Shown in pieces: positions 7,886-19,300 of a stretch of 24,325 bases of DNA. Under the pieces are notes generated by a model. That model made no database searches. It was not told the DNA's origin and was given only the letters and a program-made list of their open reading frames with translations. Positions within the stretch are counted from its first letter, which is position 1; each line of letters begins with the position of its first letter. The stretch is from Priapulus caudatus (Eukaryota > Priapulida > Priapulimorpha > Priapulimorphida > Priapulidae). Both the position numbers and the translations under genes were made by a program. The DNA is taken from contig NW_014579113.1 in assembly GCF_000485595.1 (NCBI RefSeq), positions 44,358 through 68,682 of the forward strand, in the 5' to 3' direction.

Positions 7886-10800
7886 ATGTCTCATGACTAT
7901 GGGAGTGCTTTCTCCACCTACCACAGTGAGGCGCCACGCGACACGTCTACAGAGTTCACACGTCTTTCACAAGTGGTTAGCAGTAATATCCAAAAGACAC
8001 AACAGAATGGTGAATATTATTTGTGTATGAATAATTTACCCTGCAATATCACAGACTTGCATAGTCGTGCAAGACCATTTTTAAACATATTTGCATATGG
8101 AATTACTATCACGATATCAGGAGGTCATGTACTTCTGTCATCATATCAGGAGTCTATCAATATATTGATAGACTATATATTGATAGACTCCTGATCATAT
8201 CATGATGATCATATCATATCATGAGATTAATTGTTTAAAATTTGTTTCCAATAAAGTTGCTCAAATCCAAAGAATGGTCAACCAACTTGGGACCCCGCAG
8301 GAGACAGACCAGCTGTGGAGTAAACTGTGAGCAGCTTATTGCATGAATAAATGCTTGTTACTTCAGTACATTCAACACCATATTGGATCATTACAGTGTG
8401 TGATCGAGTGCATGCAGTGTAGAATGAAAGGTAGTGTTTGCCTTCAAACTAACAACGTGTGTATGTTTTTATGTATTTTAGCGGACAGATTCAGCATTAT
8501 ACTAATCAGTTAGCGAAAGACACAAGCAAATATCTAAAGGATATATCACGCATTCCTGTAGCTCCCTCCTCGGCGGACCAGGTATAGTGCAGTTAGGTCG
8601 TATTTGTGTAGTTGGTGATAATTCCAACATGCTGCAACTACTCTCATGATTGTTAATTTGCTATTTTGATCCTGAAATATAACTCGTATTTGAAACCATG
8701 AAGTTGTTTATATATATATCAGGGTTCTCCAAGAGTACTTATAGCCTGGCGGCCCGCCAGGCTATCGTCGAGCCTCGCCATCCTAAAATGCACCCGCCAC
8801 TCTAAATATCATAGCCGCCATGCTAAATATCATAGCCCCCCGGACCCCCCTAGTACGCAAACCGCCTTCGGCGATTTGCAACTAGGACCGTAAAGGCAGC
8901 ACCCGCCATGCTATAATGAAAAAGCTTGGAGAATCCTGTATATATATATATATATTTATGTATGCTACATTACAAATGCTAGGCATTCATCCATAAATGG
9001 TATATATTGTTTCTTGCGAGATATTCATGACTTCGGGTCAGGTGACTCTGTACTGATTAAGGCTTCCCTATTGTAGAAATTACGGAAGATGCAAGTTGAA
9101 AGACTGACTAAGGACTTCTCCGATGCACTTAGTAACTTCCAGGTCGCACAGCAACGCGTGGCAGAGAAGGAAAGGGCAAGCATTGCTAAGGCACGCAGCC
9201 AGGCAGGAGGGAAATCTGTGAGTTTTTGTTCATGGTTTATGCTGAGTATAACACTGAAATTCTAGTTTGCTCATTGACAGAGTAAATTGTAGTGACATGT
9301 TTGATCAGTTTATGAGAGTACTGTTTTTAGCTCAGCTGACGAAGTCAGATGCAGCTTGTAGAATCGCATGAATGTCCGTGCGTCCATCCGTCCGTCAACA
9401 GTTGGGCACAAATCTTAACCGCTCGACGTACGGTCTTGATATATTCGGGAGGTCGGGGGGGGGGGATCGCAAAAGGACTCGGGATGTCGAATTTGGGGGG
9501 TCAAGGGTCAAAGGTCAAGATGTGTCAAGATATGTGTGGGAATATTTCCCCCTTAACTTAAGGTATAGGAGGAAATACGGAATTGCGGCACAAATCTCAA
9601 CGGCTTGACCTACGCTCTTAATATTCGATGTATAATGTGATGGGGAGATAACCCATCACCAGCACGAAATTGGAGGTCACAGGTCAAAGGGCAGTGGGGG
9701 AAAGGTCAGATATCAGACATTTTCTGAGGACATGGTCTAATGGACCGAGTGCAAAACTTTTTTGTTTCAGCGCTGACCTACCATTTTTATCACTTTATTA
9801 AAAGGATCATGAAATCTACTTTCCGCTGACGTGCGCAGAGTAAGTGTCTCATAACCTTTTGACCCTCAAGAGGAGGGTTAAACATGGATTTGTTGACTAT
9901 TAACAAAGTACTGAACTGCTTTTGCTATTAGAGCCCCTTCCCCCCCACCACCACCACTACGCTCGCGCTCGACGCATATCCATGATAACATGTTAATACA
10001 CAGCTGTATCTTTATTACTGTACTACCAGTATGTATAGCAAAGCCTATCATAGATTTTAGATCTGTATTAGTAGTATCCTAGATATATGCTCTGAGCGCG
10101 AACGCGGTGGCAGGAGGGCGCACTTGATTCGGTTGCCAGTGAGTTTATCAGAAGAATACCTGACTACAGCACACGTCAGTTGAGCGCTGTCGCTCTGCAG
10201 CACTTGTCATACAGATTCAAATAAAGGGGTATATTCTAATTTTGCCATAAAATATCATAGTTAACTTGAGAGTCGTGATTATCTACAGATACCGTACTTT
10301 GATGAGCGTGCAAGCACACAGAGTGATGACCAGCTCATTAGTCTCAGTACAGGGTAAGCCACTATTTGAGTGCAGAAGCATGGAATATTCTGTACAGGGT
10401 ATCTCTGTTGTTGGTACTTCACCAATTATGTTCAGTACTTGCATTTCTACATACTATATATTTAAATTTATAAATAATTGAACTTTTTGTAAAATGTGTG
10501 GTCCTTTATCTAATCTACACTAATAATATGCTGTTTATATTTGTCTGGCAAAAGTGTCGACAGTGGTGGGATCCAGGGTTGTAGCCAAGACAATTTTAGT
10601 GCTGGCTAATATCAGTGATTGCGTCATATGCATAAATTATTATAATAGCAACATGGTGCTTAGACCGCTATACTGCATGTACTGTGCGCTGTACGATGTG
10701 ATCAGATGATGATATTACGCATAATTATTGTTGAGATTAAACTCAGAGTTATTTTTTAAATTAATTCTAAGTGTATCAGTTGTGATTATTTGTAGGTTGC

Positions 10801-13800
10801 TCAATATTTTGAAGGTAATTTTACGCAAACTCAATCATTTTTGTGCCGGTCGGAAGGATGGTATTTAAAGCTGCGTGCAGGTCGGCCAACACCAGTCGGC
10901 TATTACCAACCGGCGGCGGCCGGCGTAGCTACATCGGTGGTGGGATCTAATAGACGTTGAATATTTTATAGGGGCTTCCAGTCGCAGGCTCAAGCACAGC
11001 TAGAAGACGTTGATCTTGACCTACTGCAGGAGAGGGAAACAGCTGTCAGGCGATTAGAGGTATACTGCTGCCATGTTTATCCTCTATCCGCGGTGTGATT
11101 GGTTCCACCGCCATTCGTCCTGAGACCAGATTTTCTCACACGAGTGATGGAAATTTTATTTAATCAAGTGCTGAATGCTAGATGTAATTTCTCTCATCAG
11201 TGTGAGATGCACAAACATTGACAGCATCCTTTTTTGCATTTTAGGCTTCCAAGTATAATTATTTCCTAAGTTACAGAGTGAATTTACCGCTGAGAAATAT
11301 CATACAAGTGTTGATTATAGTAATGGATACTACAGATTCCTTTTGCGGTTGATACACTTTTTCAGGAGGATATACAAGATGTAAACCAGATTTTTAAAGA
11401 TCTTGGCATGATGGTTCACGAGCAAGGTGAAGTGATTGGTGAGTGACCACTTCAAGAATGATCCAAAATATAACTACTGTCCAGTGTTCGAAATTCACGT
11501 CGGCCCGTCGGCCCACCGCCGACAGTTTCGATGCCGGGCCTACAGCTTCTTGATACAACAGGCCCGCTGATCCTACAGCTATTTGATCACCGAAAATTCA
11601 AACACTAGAGAAACTGTTACCTGTAGAAATCTGTTCATGCATATTAACTTCCAGGGGTATTTATTGAAAACTAATCCGTGATAAACCGTGACATACATGT
11701 ATACAATGCGTTCGCCCACTGCAATCAACTTTAGTTGGCATCAAGAAACGTGCGTGGGATATTCGGACGCACAGGTTAGCACAGGTTCCTGCCATCAAGT
11801 AGCAGCATTGGCATACCAAAAATCGATAAGAAGTGGGTGGAGCTTACTTTTGGCCAGTTGTAGTGAACCCCTACAATTGTTGTTGCCAGGGTTTATTTAC
11901 GTGCACGGGGTCGTCCAGCACGCTCACTGTTCACGGTGCGCTAGGTTGTGGAGTAATTTTCACATCCCCGCGCATTTCACGTTTGATGTAAACAATAAAG
12001 TATCACTGGTCGTTATTACAAACGATCAGTATACTTTTTAAAATAATATTAAGAAGATTTAGATAATATATCATGTTGAATTATACAGTAAATAATAATA
12101 ATGTCTCAAGTTTTAACACACGTCATAAAATTAAGTCACTGTAGCTGCAAGCACGGCGTATTACTTACTAGTCATGCAAACAGCAGTTTACAGCCTCGTC
12201 GCACCACTCGGGTTTAACCGTGTCATATTGTTTTTAACGTTTGGAAAAACTATTACATTTATACAGGGTGTAGCTAAATAAAAGCTTCCCTACGTAAGAG
12301 CTTGTATGTCTACAAAATACATTTACTTCGAACAGACGGAATTCCCCAGTGCCCATCAAAATTTTACAGTAGGTAAATTTTACATAATTTTTTCTTTTTC
12401 CACCAAAAAGTGTTGCTAGTTGTAAGCTATTGGAGTACCCTGAAATGGCTCTAGATTGCATCTCAGAGCTTGTAATTTTCAAAAATGTTCTGGCCCCCAG
12501 ACCCCCATAGAAGTGCCCGATGTGTACCAGACTACCAGTCTGTCTCTCTGCTGTCAAAGTGGAAAGTCGTAGTTACCAAGGAGCTACATATAACAACGAT
12601 GTGGCGTTTCCTTAATTGTGAGTCCCCGGCAAAGAAGCAAAAACAGTCATCCGACGAGAGGAAGGAAAAACAGAGGGATTATGATTATGGACATTGATAA
12701 TGACTAATAAACATAAGGAAGAACATGATATGCTGTTTTATTACTGCAATTTGCTCCAAAATTGGCGGGCCTGCAGCTTTTAGAAGCTATAGGCCCTGCA
12801 GGCCTACAGCTTTTTCTGCTCAGTGGCAAACACTGCTACTGTCCACGAATATTTTTTAGCAATGTTGCTTATCAAATTTGAATTAGTTTGTAGGTTTATG
12901 TACGTTATTGTGACTTATTATCAGAGCTTTCTCTCATAGATTCCATAGAAGCCAATGTAGAGACTGCTACTATACATGTTGAGGAAGGTACCAGCTCACT
13001 GAGGAAGGCTGCGGAACATCAGGTCTGTAGAACGTTGCACATATTGCCACTAGATTGCAATTTTTATCATGCATGTAATTATGCAACCCTTGTCTGAGTT
13101 TGTAATTTATATACCAGATTAGCTTTTGTTTGTAGCTACCACTAGATGATTGCACATGCGCCTGCGTACATGTTGTGTGCATATATATATATATATATAT
13201 TTATAATCAAGAGCGTATTAAGAAGGAGAGCATACAACGGTGAAATGCTGAAACCATGGTGCAGTATTAGTCGAATTAAAAAACTTTTCCTGTTTTATTT
13301 TGACGATTCTTTGCGGTAGTATTGATCAGCTGTCCTACCTTACTAATATAAAACAAACCGCTTGCCCCTACGATGCTCCTACGCTGAGATAATGAGCGGT
13401 GAAATCTGGTATTTTTGCCGAAAACCGACTCGAGATCCCTGTTAGCTGCGACCCTCTCTCGTTTTGTGGCCAGTATGTTGCTTCCGGTCGCCGCTGTGTA
13501 GCGCCATGGTAGCGCTGACTCATTACGTCAGTACTACAGAGTTTACTACATCCAGCGTTAGGTGGGCAAAGGTGGGGGTCATCACTATGGCAATAAATAA
13601 CAGACGTCATTCATTCCATTTCTCAATCATTGATGGAAACACGCAAGGTTTCCCGAAGCTATCTCAAAGCGAGAGAGGGTCGCAGCTAACAGGGATCTCG
13701 AGTCGGTTTTCGGCAAAAATACCAGATTTCACCGCTCATTATCTCAGCGTAGGAGCATCGTAGGGGCAAGCGGTTTGTTTTATATTAGTAAGGTAGGACA

Positions 13801-14562
13801 GCTGATCAATACTACTGCAAAGAATCGTCAAAATAAAACATGCAAAGTTTTTTAATTCGACTAATGCTGCACCATGGTTTCAGCATTTCACTCTTGTACG
13901 CTCTCCTTCTTAATACGCTCTTGATATAATATAGCTGATCAATGCAGATGTAATATATATGCACGCATCAGTACTTGAGCTTGTATTTTATTGCTTGTAG
14001 ATGCATGTATAGATGTGTTTTCATTGTTGTAGTAGTGCTAGGGTTCTTCTCCTTCCACGTTTTATTTGGTTTTCTATTTGCAGCTAGGTTAGTTTCGTAC
14101 TACAACCACGTTGATTTGGTATGTTGGTGAGAAATCATGGTTTACGATTCATGGAACGTACAACCTGACATTGAGCAAAAATCCATGCCTTGCTGTCAAA
14201 GCCTGAGAGGAATGCAGCAATTTACTTGCTTCCTTGTGAGTGCTCCCACCTGGTGATAAATCATGTTGAAAATACTTGCATGAGTGCATTGTGCAGCATT
14301 GAGTATTGTGATCTGAACATTTTCCACCCATTTTTATTTTAAATGTTTACCAACTCAGCACTGCTTCCTGCTTGTCACCAATAATTTGGTATACTTTCAT
14401 TTAAAATTAATTGAATGCAGTGATGTCTCCTGTGGTAGCTGTGTGTGATTAATGGATTTCTCTTTGCAGTCAAAGTCGAGGAAAAAGGCCCTGGCTATCC
14501 TCCTTGTTACCCTCATCATCATACTCGTGTTGGGACTAATCATGTGGGCAGTTACACGCTAG
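7886..14562 (+). CDS. Syntaxin-7/12-like endosomal Qa-SNARE (nine exons)
   Basis: Qa-SNAREs of this group form four-helix bundles that drive fusion of endosomal and lysosomal membranes. The exon model is 7886-8009, 8257-8326, 8482-8581, 9077-9217, 10289-10353, 10972-11059, 11366-11438, 12940-13022 and 14470-14562. All introns are GT-AG and every phase joins, giving 278 codons plus TAG; STX7/STX12 are about 261-276 aa. Residues ~20-120 resemble the Habc region (QLGTP at 51-55, [15 protein letters not shown] at about 70-84). Residues 188-248 are the SNARE motif, with [20 protein letters not shown] and zero-layer Gln216. Basic SKSRKK (249-254) precedes one C-terminal membrane segment (255-276). 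The ATG was chosen because MSHDYG fits the family N-terminus and the frame upstream has no other ATG. STX7 and STX12 cannot be told apart here; a pre-duplication orthologue is likely. Exon 2 lacks a strong pyrimidine tract at its acceptor. Confidence 0.93.
8145..8195. repeat. Palindrome in syntaxin intron 1
   Basis: Twenty-base arms atcaggagtctatcaatata / tatattgatagactcctgat are perfectly complementary. The left arm overlaps a second perfect palindrome GTCTATCAATA-TATTGATAGAC. Further self-complementary gatcatatcatgatgatc sequence follows to 8225. It lies 62 nt before exon 2 and could fold in the pre-mRNA. Confidence 0.85.
8720..8938. mobile_element. hAT-like MITE in syntaxin intron 3
   Basis: The ends CAGGGTTCTCCAAG and (reverse complement of the right end) CAGGATTCTCCAAG define a 219-bp element with 14-bp TIRs. 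Both flanks are (TA)n, compatible with an 8-bp TSD but not proving it. The interior has repeated cgccatgctaaatatcatag units and a ccccccggacccccctag stretch. The same terminal sequence appears at 20838. Confidence 0.75.
9349..9760 (+). repeat. Dispersed-type repeat with internal duplication in syntaxin intron 4
   Basis: The block cacaaatcttaaccgctcga…cttgatatattcg (9409-9449) recurs imperfectly at 9590-9630 as cacaaatctcaacggcttga…cttaatattcg. Between and after them are ggtcaaaggtcaag-type words and a ten-G run. A gtccgtgcgtccatccgtcc lead-in precedes the first copy. The open frames here (9349-9608) have no domain and look like repeat-derived. Confidence 0.6.
10561..10947 (+). repeat. Interval bounded by direct ggtgggatc repeats in syntaxin intron 5
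   Basis: The word gtggtgggatc occurs at about 10563 and 10937. The right part (10845-10935) is a GC-rich island in AT-rich DNA with repeated gtcggcc/accggcggcggccggcg words, resembling the subterminal GGCC-rich parts of the hAT-like elements. It may be another degraded element; its boundaries are uncertain. Confidence 0.35.
11482..12835 (+). mobile_element. hAT-like transposon copy 1 in syntaxin intron 7
   Basis: The element starts CAGTGTTCGAAATT and ends GTGGCAAACACTG, so both ends share CAGTGTT in inverted orientation. It is 1354 bp. A perfect 8-bp duplication CTACTGTC flanks it (11474-11481 and 12836-12843), the hAT hallmark. Subterminal words (GGGCCTACAGCTTCTTGA, GATCCTACAGCTATTTGA, GGGCCTGCAGCTTTTAGA, AGGCCTACAGCTTTTTCT) repeat near both ends. 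Both ends match the inverted copy at 20655-22753. It fills about 90% of the intron, in the same orientation as the gene. Only a short coding remnant is present, so it is non-autonomous. Confidence 0.9.
12599..12697 (+). pseudogene. Short N-terminal-like ORF of the hAT-like element
   Basis: This 32-residue frame starts [16 protein letters not shown] and continues with a charged [16 protein letters not shown] tail before TGA. The layout (short hydrophobic start, basic PAKKxK motif, then acidic/basic run) is like the N-termini of some hAT-type transposases of marine invertebrates. It lacks any zinc finger or catalytic domain. The opposite-strand copy 2 retains only the end of this segment. A remnant first coding exon is the best guess. 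Confidence 0.35.
13206..13925. mobile_element. Large foldback element in syntaxin intron 8 (256-bp arms)
   Basis: Arms 13206-13461 and 13670-13925 are inverted copies of equal length with only a few differences (for example around gcatacaacggtg versus its mate and in cttttcctg). The 208-bp centre is unique. The ends read ATCAAGAGCGTATTAAGAAG. The flanks are TA-rich, so no TSD can be fixed. Mirror-image open frames on opposite strands (13368-13610 and 13464-13763) share one C-terminal sequence purely because of the arm symmetry. In the syntaxin pre-mRNA this would make a ~256-bp near-perfect duplex. Confidence 0.88.
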
Positions 14563-15951
14563 ACAGCACACGAGTGAAAGGTGTGTAGTATAGTTAATGA
14601 CATCATCCATGGTGAACTTGGTTGGTACTGTTTTCTGTTGAAAGCAAGAACGGAATGATAAGAACTACACAATGCAATGGAATAATAAGAATAAGAGCAC
14701 TAGTGAGAATGAGCAGTCACTGTAAGTAGCTGTGGTAGTGTTGTAGCAAGAAGTTGTGCTACTGGTATTTTTTATGTATAGAATTGTATGTTATGATCAA
14801 GTGAGATCTATGAGTTATAATATAATTTCTGGAGATACTAATCAGCCCTAGATGTTAAAAGTAACATTGAACACTTTTCAGATTGCTCTAGATTCAATGT
14901 AGTCCACCACAACGTAATTACAGCTTTTATACAGCTTTAATCTTTATTATAGCAACTATTCAATCTGTTATAAACCTGTGTATTGAATGTATTACACACA
15001 ATGCACAAGGTTATGCCATACATAGCTTCATGTATTACTGTACTGTGCATTCTGTGCAAAGAGGTGATATTGCCAATCAGGTTCGCTCTTCCTATGGCTT
15101 TGTACTTCAATTTGCTTAAATATGAAAAATCACAAACTTAACTTATATGGTGCAAAATAACCAGTGGGGTTCAGGTGAAAGATGCACTTGCACAGTACAC
15201 ATGGCGGAAACCTACATGTATTTACTAGAAGGTATGATGCGATAATTTATGTAATAATTGTGTACAGCTAGCTTTTACATTTCTGTAAGTAGGATTTAAA
15301 ATGTAATGAATTTGCTTTCGATTAAATTCCACCACTGAGTAGTCACTGTGGGCATTTTTGGTAATGCTCATGTACCAAGTAGACATACGATGTTATCAAG
15401 CTACATGCATATACATTATTTATTATAAGTATAAAATAGACACTTGTAAGAATGATCGATAATTTCTCTATACATTAGCGAGAGTATTTTTTCACTTGCC
15501 AAAGATGTGCTTGTTTGTTAAGTTTATTTATACATATGTAGTTTTTTCTTTCTGAAATTCTATGAACACAGTATATATTAAATGAATAAGTTCATGTTTT
15601 AATGAGAGTGCATGGCAGGACATTCATTAGTCACAAAAATCGATATTTAATTAATTATATGCAGACGTGTACCAGTATCATTATATACAGAAAGCTTAAA
15701 AAGTTGTGGAATCAATGAAATGTATTAACAATGAATGCTTCAGATTGACAAAATATTAATTTTACGCAGTCTACTTGAGTGTCTGTTGCTATTTGATCAG
15801 TAGGGATCTACATAATGTGTATAACGGAATTGCTCACAAGTTAATAATTGTATAAAGATTATTACAAGTAACAAATTATCTACTAAGTAATTTTAACCTT
15901 TTGTGTGGTAGAGAAAATATTTGCTGTAGGTTTTATCATGCTGCATTATTA

Positions 15952-15957
15952 AATAAA
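15952..15957 (+). terminator. Candidate poly(A) signal of the syntaxin gene
   Basis: The sequence is AATAAA, followed within 30 nt by a T/G-rich stretch (ttttatgttggatgttc). It implies a ~1.4 kb 3' UTR. Earlier non-canonical signals could be used instead. Confidence 0.4.
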
Positions 15958-16234
15958 CGAATTTTATGTTGGATGTTCAAGAAGCATTGCATTGTGCATG
16001 ACACTTTGGTATCTAACCAAGAGCATCTGTTAGTTATTTTCCCCAGTATGGAATAACTAGTGTTACTTATTCCTCAACCTTCAACCTTCAACCCTTGTGT
16101 TATTTACAATAACATTCATAATTACAAGATGTGAAATTAATTATTGATAAATTTTATAAATTTATTTAAAAATGTATAACATATCTTTTAGAATAATATC
16201 ATATCATTATATTTGTTCACTATTATACTAATAG

Positions 16235-16240
16235 TTTATT
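16235..16240 (-). terminator. Candidate poly(A) signal of the aminotransferase gene
   Basis: On the minus strand this reads AATAAA, 118 nt after the inferred TAA stop. A second AATAAA lies at 16166-16161. With the plus-strand signal at 15952 the two transcription units would end within about 300 bp of each other. Confidence 0.45.
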
Positions 16241-16357
16241 TTTGTAAAATTCAAAAGATAAATATTGCCACAACATAAATGGTTCATAACCATAAACCAC
16301 TGGAAAGTTTACACGCTGCTTTATATCACAGATGTTATGCCACTTGACTATTGTCTA

Positions 16358-19300
16358 TTACGTACTAGCATTACTGCGACATACGTTTGCCTTTGCTTGT
16401 ATTTCCAGCACTATTCTGGCCATTTCTTCGAAGTCTCTGTGGTCAGTGTAAGCTGGTGTTGCAACTCTTACATAGGATTTGCCCTGGCATGAAATCATGA
16501 TGAGTTGTAACTTATATTCAAAGAAAATGTGCTCCTGGAGTTTCAAGTCGCTCTCCGTCTTGTCCATTAATAGACTAGTATCACCCAACTGCATATACAA
16601 ATAATCCCAACGAGCATCATTTTGTGCAAGCACCCTACACAGACGTCCTAGTTTGGAAGAAATCGGATCCAAAACAACATTTAAATGAATGAGGATATAT
16701 TCATTTACTTTGTAATATAATGAAATGAAAATTGTTGGCATAAATTCATTATGCAAACACCTGGATATACTCACGTCAGCTCTGTGATAACCTTCAATGA
16801 ATGGTACTCTGACGAGACGCAGACATGGTGCTTCTAGTTCTCTAGGTATAGGAAGCTTCTCAGTATGCCAAGCTTTAACCAACAGGTCAACAACATCATC
16901 TGCTAAAGGTCTGCAGTAATTCCTCACCGTCTCCTAAAGCACAGAGAAACATGCCTGGCAGCAACATCTAAATAGAATAAAATAACATAACAGCGCCTTG
17001 ATTTTAGAACCCAAGAGTGAAGATCTCGGAGATAGCTAGAGAACATAATTATTAATAACACACCCAGCCACCAATTTCCTGGTAGAATCGGATAGCTGCT
17101 GGCACAGAAAAATACGGCGTCTGATCGCGTGTTCCCTCCTTTTGGAACTCTGCGTGCATGTCGCTTCCTGCATAGTCCCAGCTGGTGATAGCTGGATGCA
17201 CATTGCCCTGGTGTCTCGGGCTGATATATAGAAACCCACATCCTCGTGGGGCAAACAACCACTTGTGCATGGAGGCTGGGTATAGAAAACGTTAATATTT
17301 GGATTTGAATCCTGACAAATAAATTTATCTATCAAAGAACAAGCCTCACGGCTAACTCAAAAGCATTTGAAAAAAAAATGCATTTGACATCCGCTATGAA
17401 TCTAAATGGTACATAGACGTACTTGGTAAATAAAGTCTCTCAGTATCATATCCTTATTTTCTCTTGTATTAATCACATTACTTCTTCTCTAGAGTGGCAA
17501 CAGGGCCCAGTACAAGATCTCTTATATTGACCTCCATAGCAACCCAAGATAATTCATACATGTGTAGAAATCGGCATCAAGCTCATCCAAGTTGACCTGG
17601 ACTTGACCAGCAGCATGAGCGCCATCTACTGCCACGAATATTTCACGTGAATGGAACAACGCTACAAGTTCTTGAATTGGCATTAACACTGCACTTGGGC
17701 TCGTTATGTGGTCTGAAACATATAAACACAAATAAAAATAGAAAATATAAAATTCTCTATACAATCTAATAAAGAAACTACTACCCGTGAATGAAAATAT
17801 ACGGCGATACAGGGTGCAAAATTAGCACTGGCCCACCGGCATACGCCAAAATATTATTTAGAGCAGGGGTTCTTAACCTGTGGTCAATGGACCACTTTGG
17901 GGCCCGTGGATGGGGCTCGGGGGGGGGGGCGTGAACCAGGCACATGCAAAATTTTGTGTTTATGTGCTTATGTGCATTTTTCTGGGGTGGGGTCTGTAGC
18001 TTTCATCAGATTCTCAAAGGAGTCCATGACTCAAAATGGTTAAGAACCACTGACTAGAGGGCCAGTAACATTGGCGAAATACCATGCAGCCTTCCGAACC
18101 GGTGGTTTCAGCCATCTTAGTGAGTACCAAATTTTTTATTTATAGCATAAATGAGCAAACAGCCTACATTACTCTTTTATTTGAAGGATATCACGCCATA
18201 ATTTATCAACATTTTACAAATTTGAAATCGAGAATGCAAGCATTGAAACATGACATTGCCAAAAACATTCCGACATCATTCACGATCTGCATTATAGTCT
18301 GTTCAACAGTTACTATGTGATGCCGCACACTTCAACATTTTTCGGACAAGCAAGAGTCACTGAAACAGTCTTATATTTATTTTTCTGTGAGGGCTGGTAA
18401 AAAACTGTTGTTACCAGCCCTCTGGGCCAGTGCAAAAAATCTGAATTTCATGCCCTATTGATATATCAGACTTACCAATTACTGCCAATTTTATATTAGG
18501 ATGTTCATCAAGGTAGGATGTGAATCTATCAATCAGATCTTGCTTGCTATGTATTGGAAATATTATGTCCATAAATAGAGATTTGAGACCTGCAAGGAAA
18601 TCACATGAAATTAGAAAAAAGCAAATAGATTACATTGATTCTCATTACTTTACTAGGCACGATTTTCTATACCCATACCTGGTTTAATTCTTACTGTCTC
18701 CTGGATTGCGTACTGAACTGCACCGTAAGTGAGTGAAGTCCCCATGATGGCACTGCCTGGGCGCAGGTTTAAGGATTTAAGTACACTGTTCAAACCTACA
18801 CGAATAAAGTAAACACCAATAGTAAAATAACAACCTTCATTATAAGGTTGATAGTATCTTTACCTTGAAGCTAGTTAATGAATAGGACCATCAAGCTTAC
18901 ATGGTTCAGCAGAATCCATACAGCGCTGTACTTGAGCGGCAGCGGTGTTTGTCCATTTGGATACAATATGGTTTCTAATTGTGTGTTGTCGCAACTCTCT
19001 CTCTATACTTTTATTTTATTTATTTAGACAATTATCCATCATATACAATACATAGCACAGTTACAATAAATTCTGAATTCATAAAAGCGAAAATACAGCT
19101 CTGGCAAGCTAGTCTGAATTAGCATTAGGAAGAAATGAATTGAGTTAAATTATGAAGAGAGTTTTGGACACATACATATTATACACTTTATTCATGCTAA
19201 ATAACCACGATTTTAAGCTCCAGACACCGCTCTATTCAAATTATGCGAACTTCGGCACACGACAAGACTCTTACTCTTCATGCGGCATAGGACATCTACC

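Larger units (their letters stand above)
14563..16357. other. Convergent intergenic region / 3' UTRs
   Basis: No further gene is seen between the two stop codons. The region is AT-rich. The 3' UTRs of both genes must lie here. A short tandem of caacctt is at about 16075-16092. ATTAAA at 15322-15327 is an alternative poly(A) hexamer for the syntaxin transcript. Confidence 0.6.

Noticed and set aside
11688-12041. 117-codon plus-strand frame inside the hAT-like element
   Set aside because: No recognisable transposase motif or zinc finger, and copy 2 does not preserve it.
13368-13763. Two opposite-strand frames sharing the same 30-residue C-terminus
   Set aside because: The identity is a direct consequence of the 256-bp inverted repeat arms; there is no start context, domain or splice logic.
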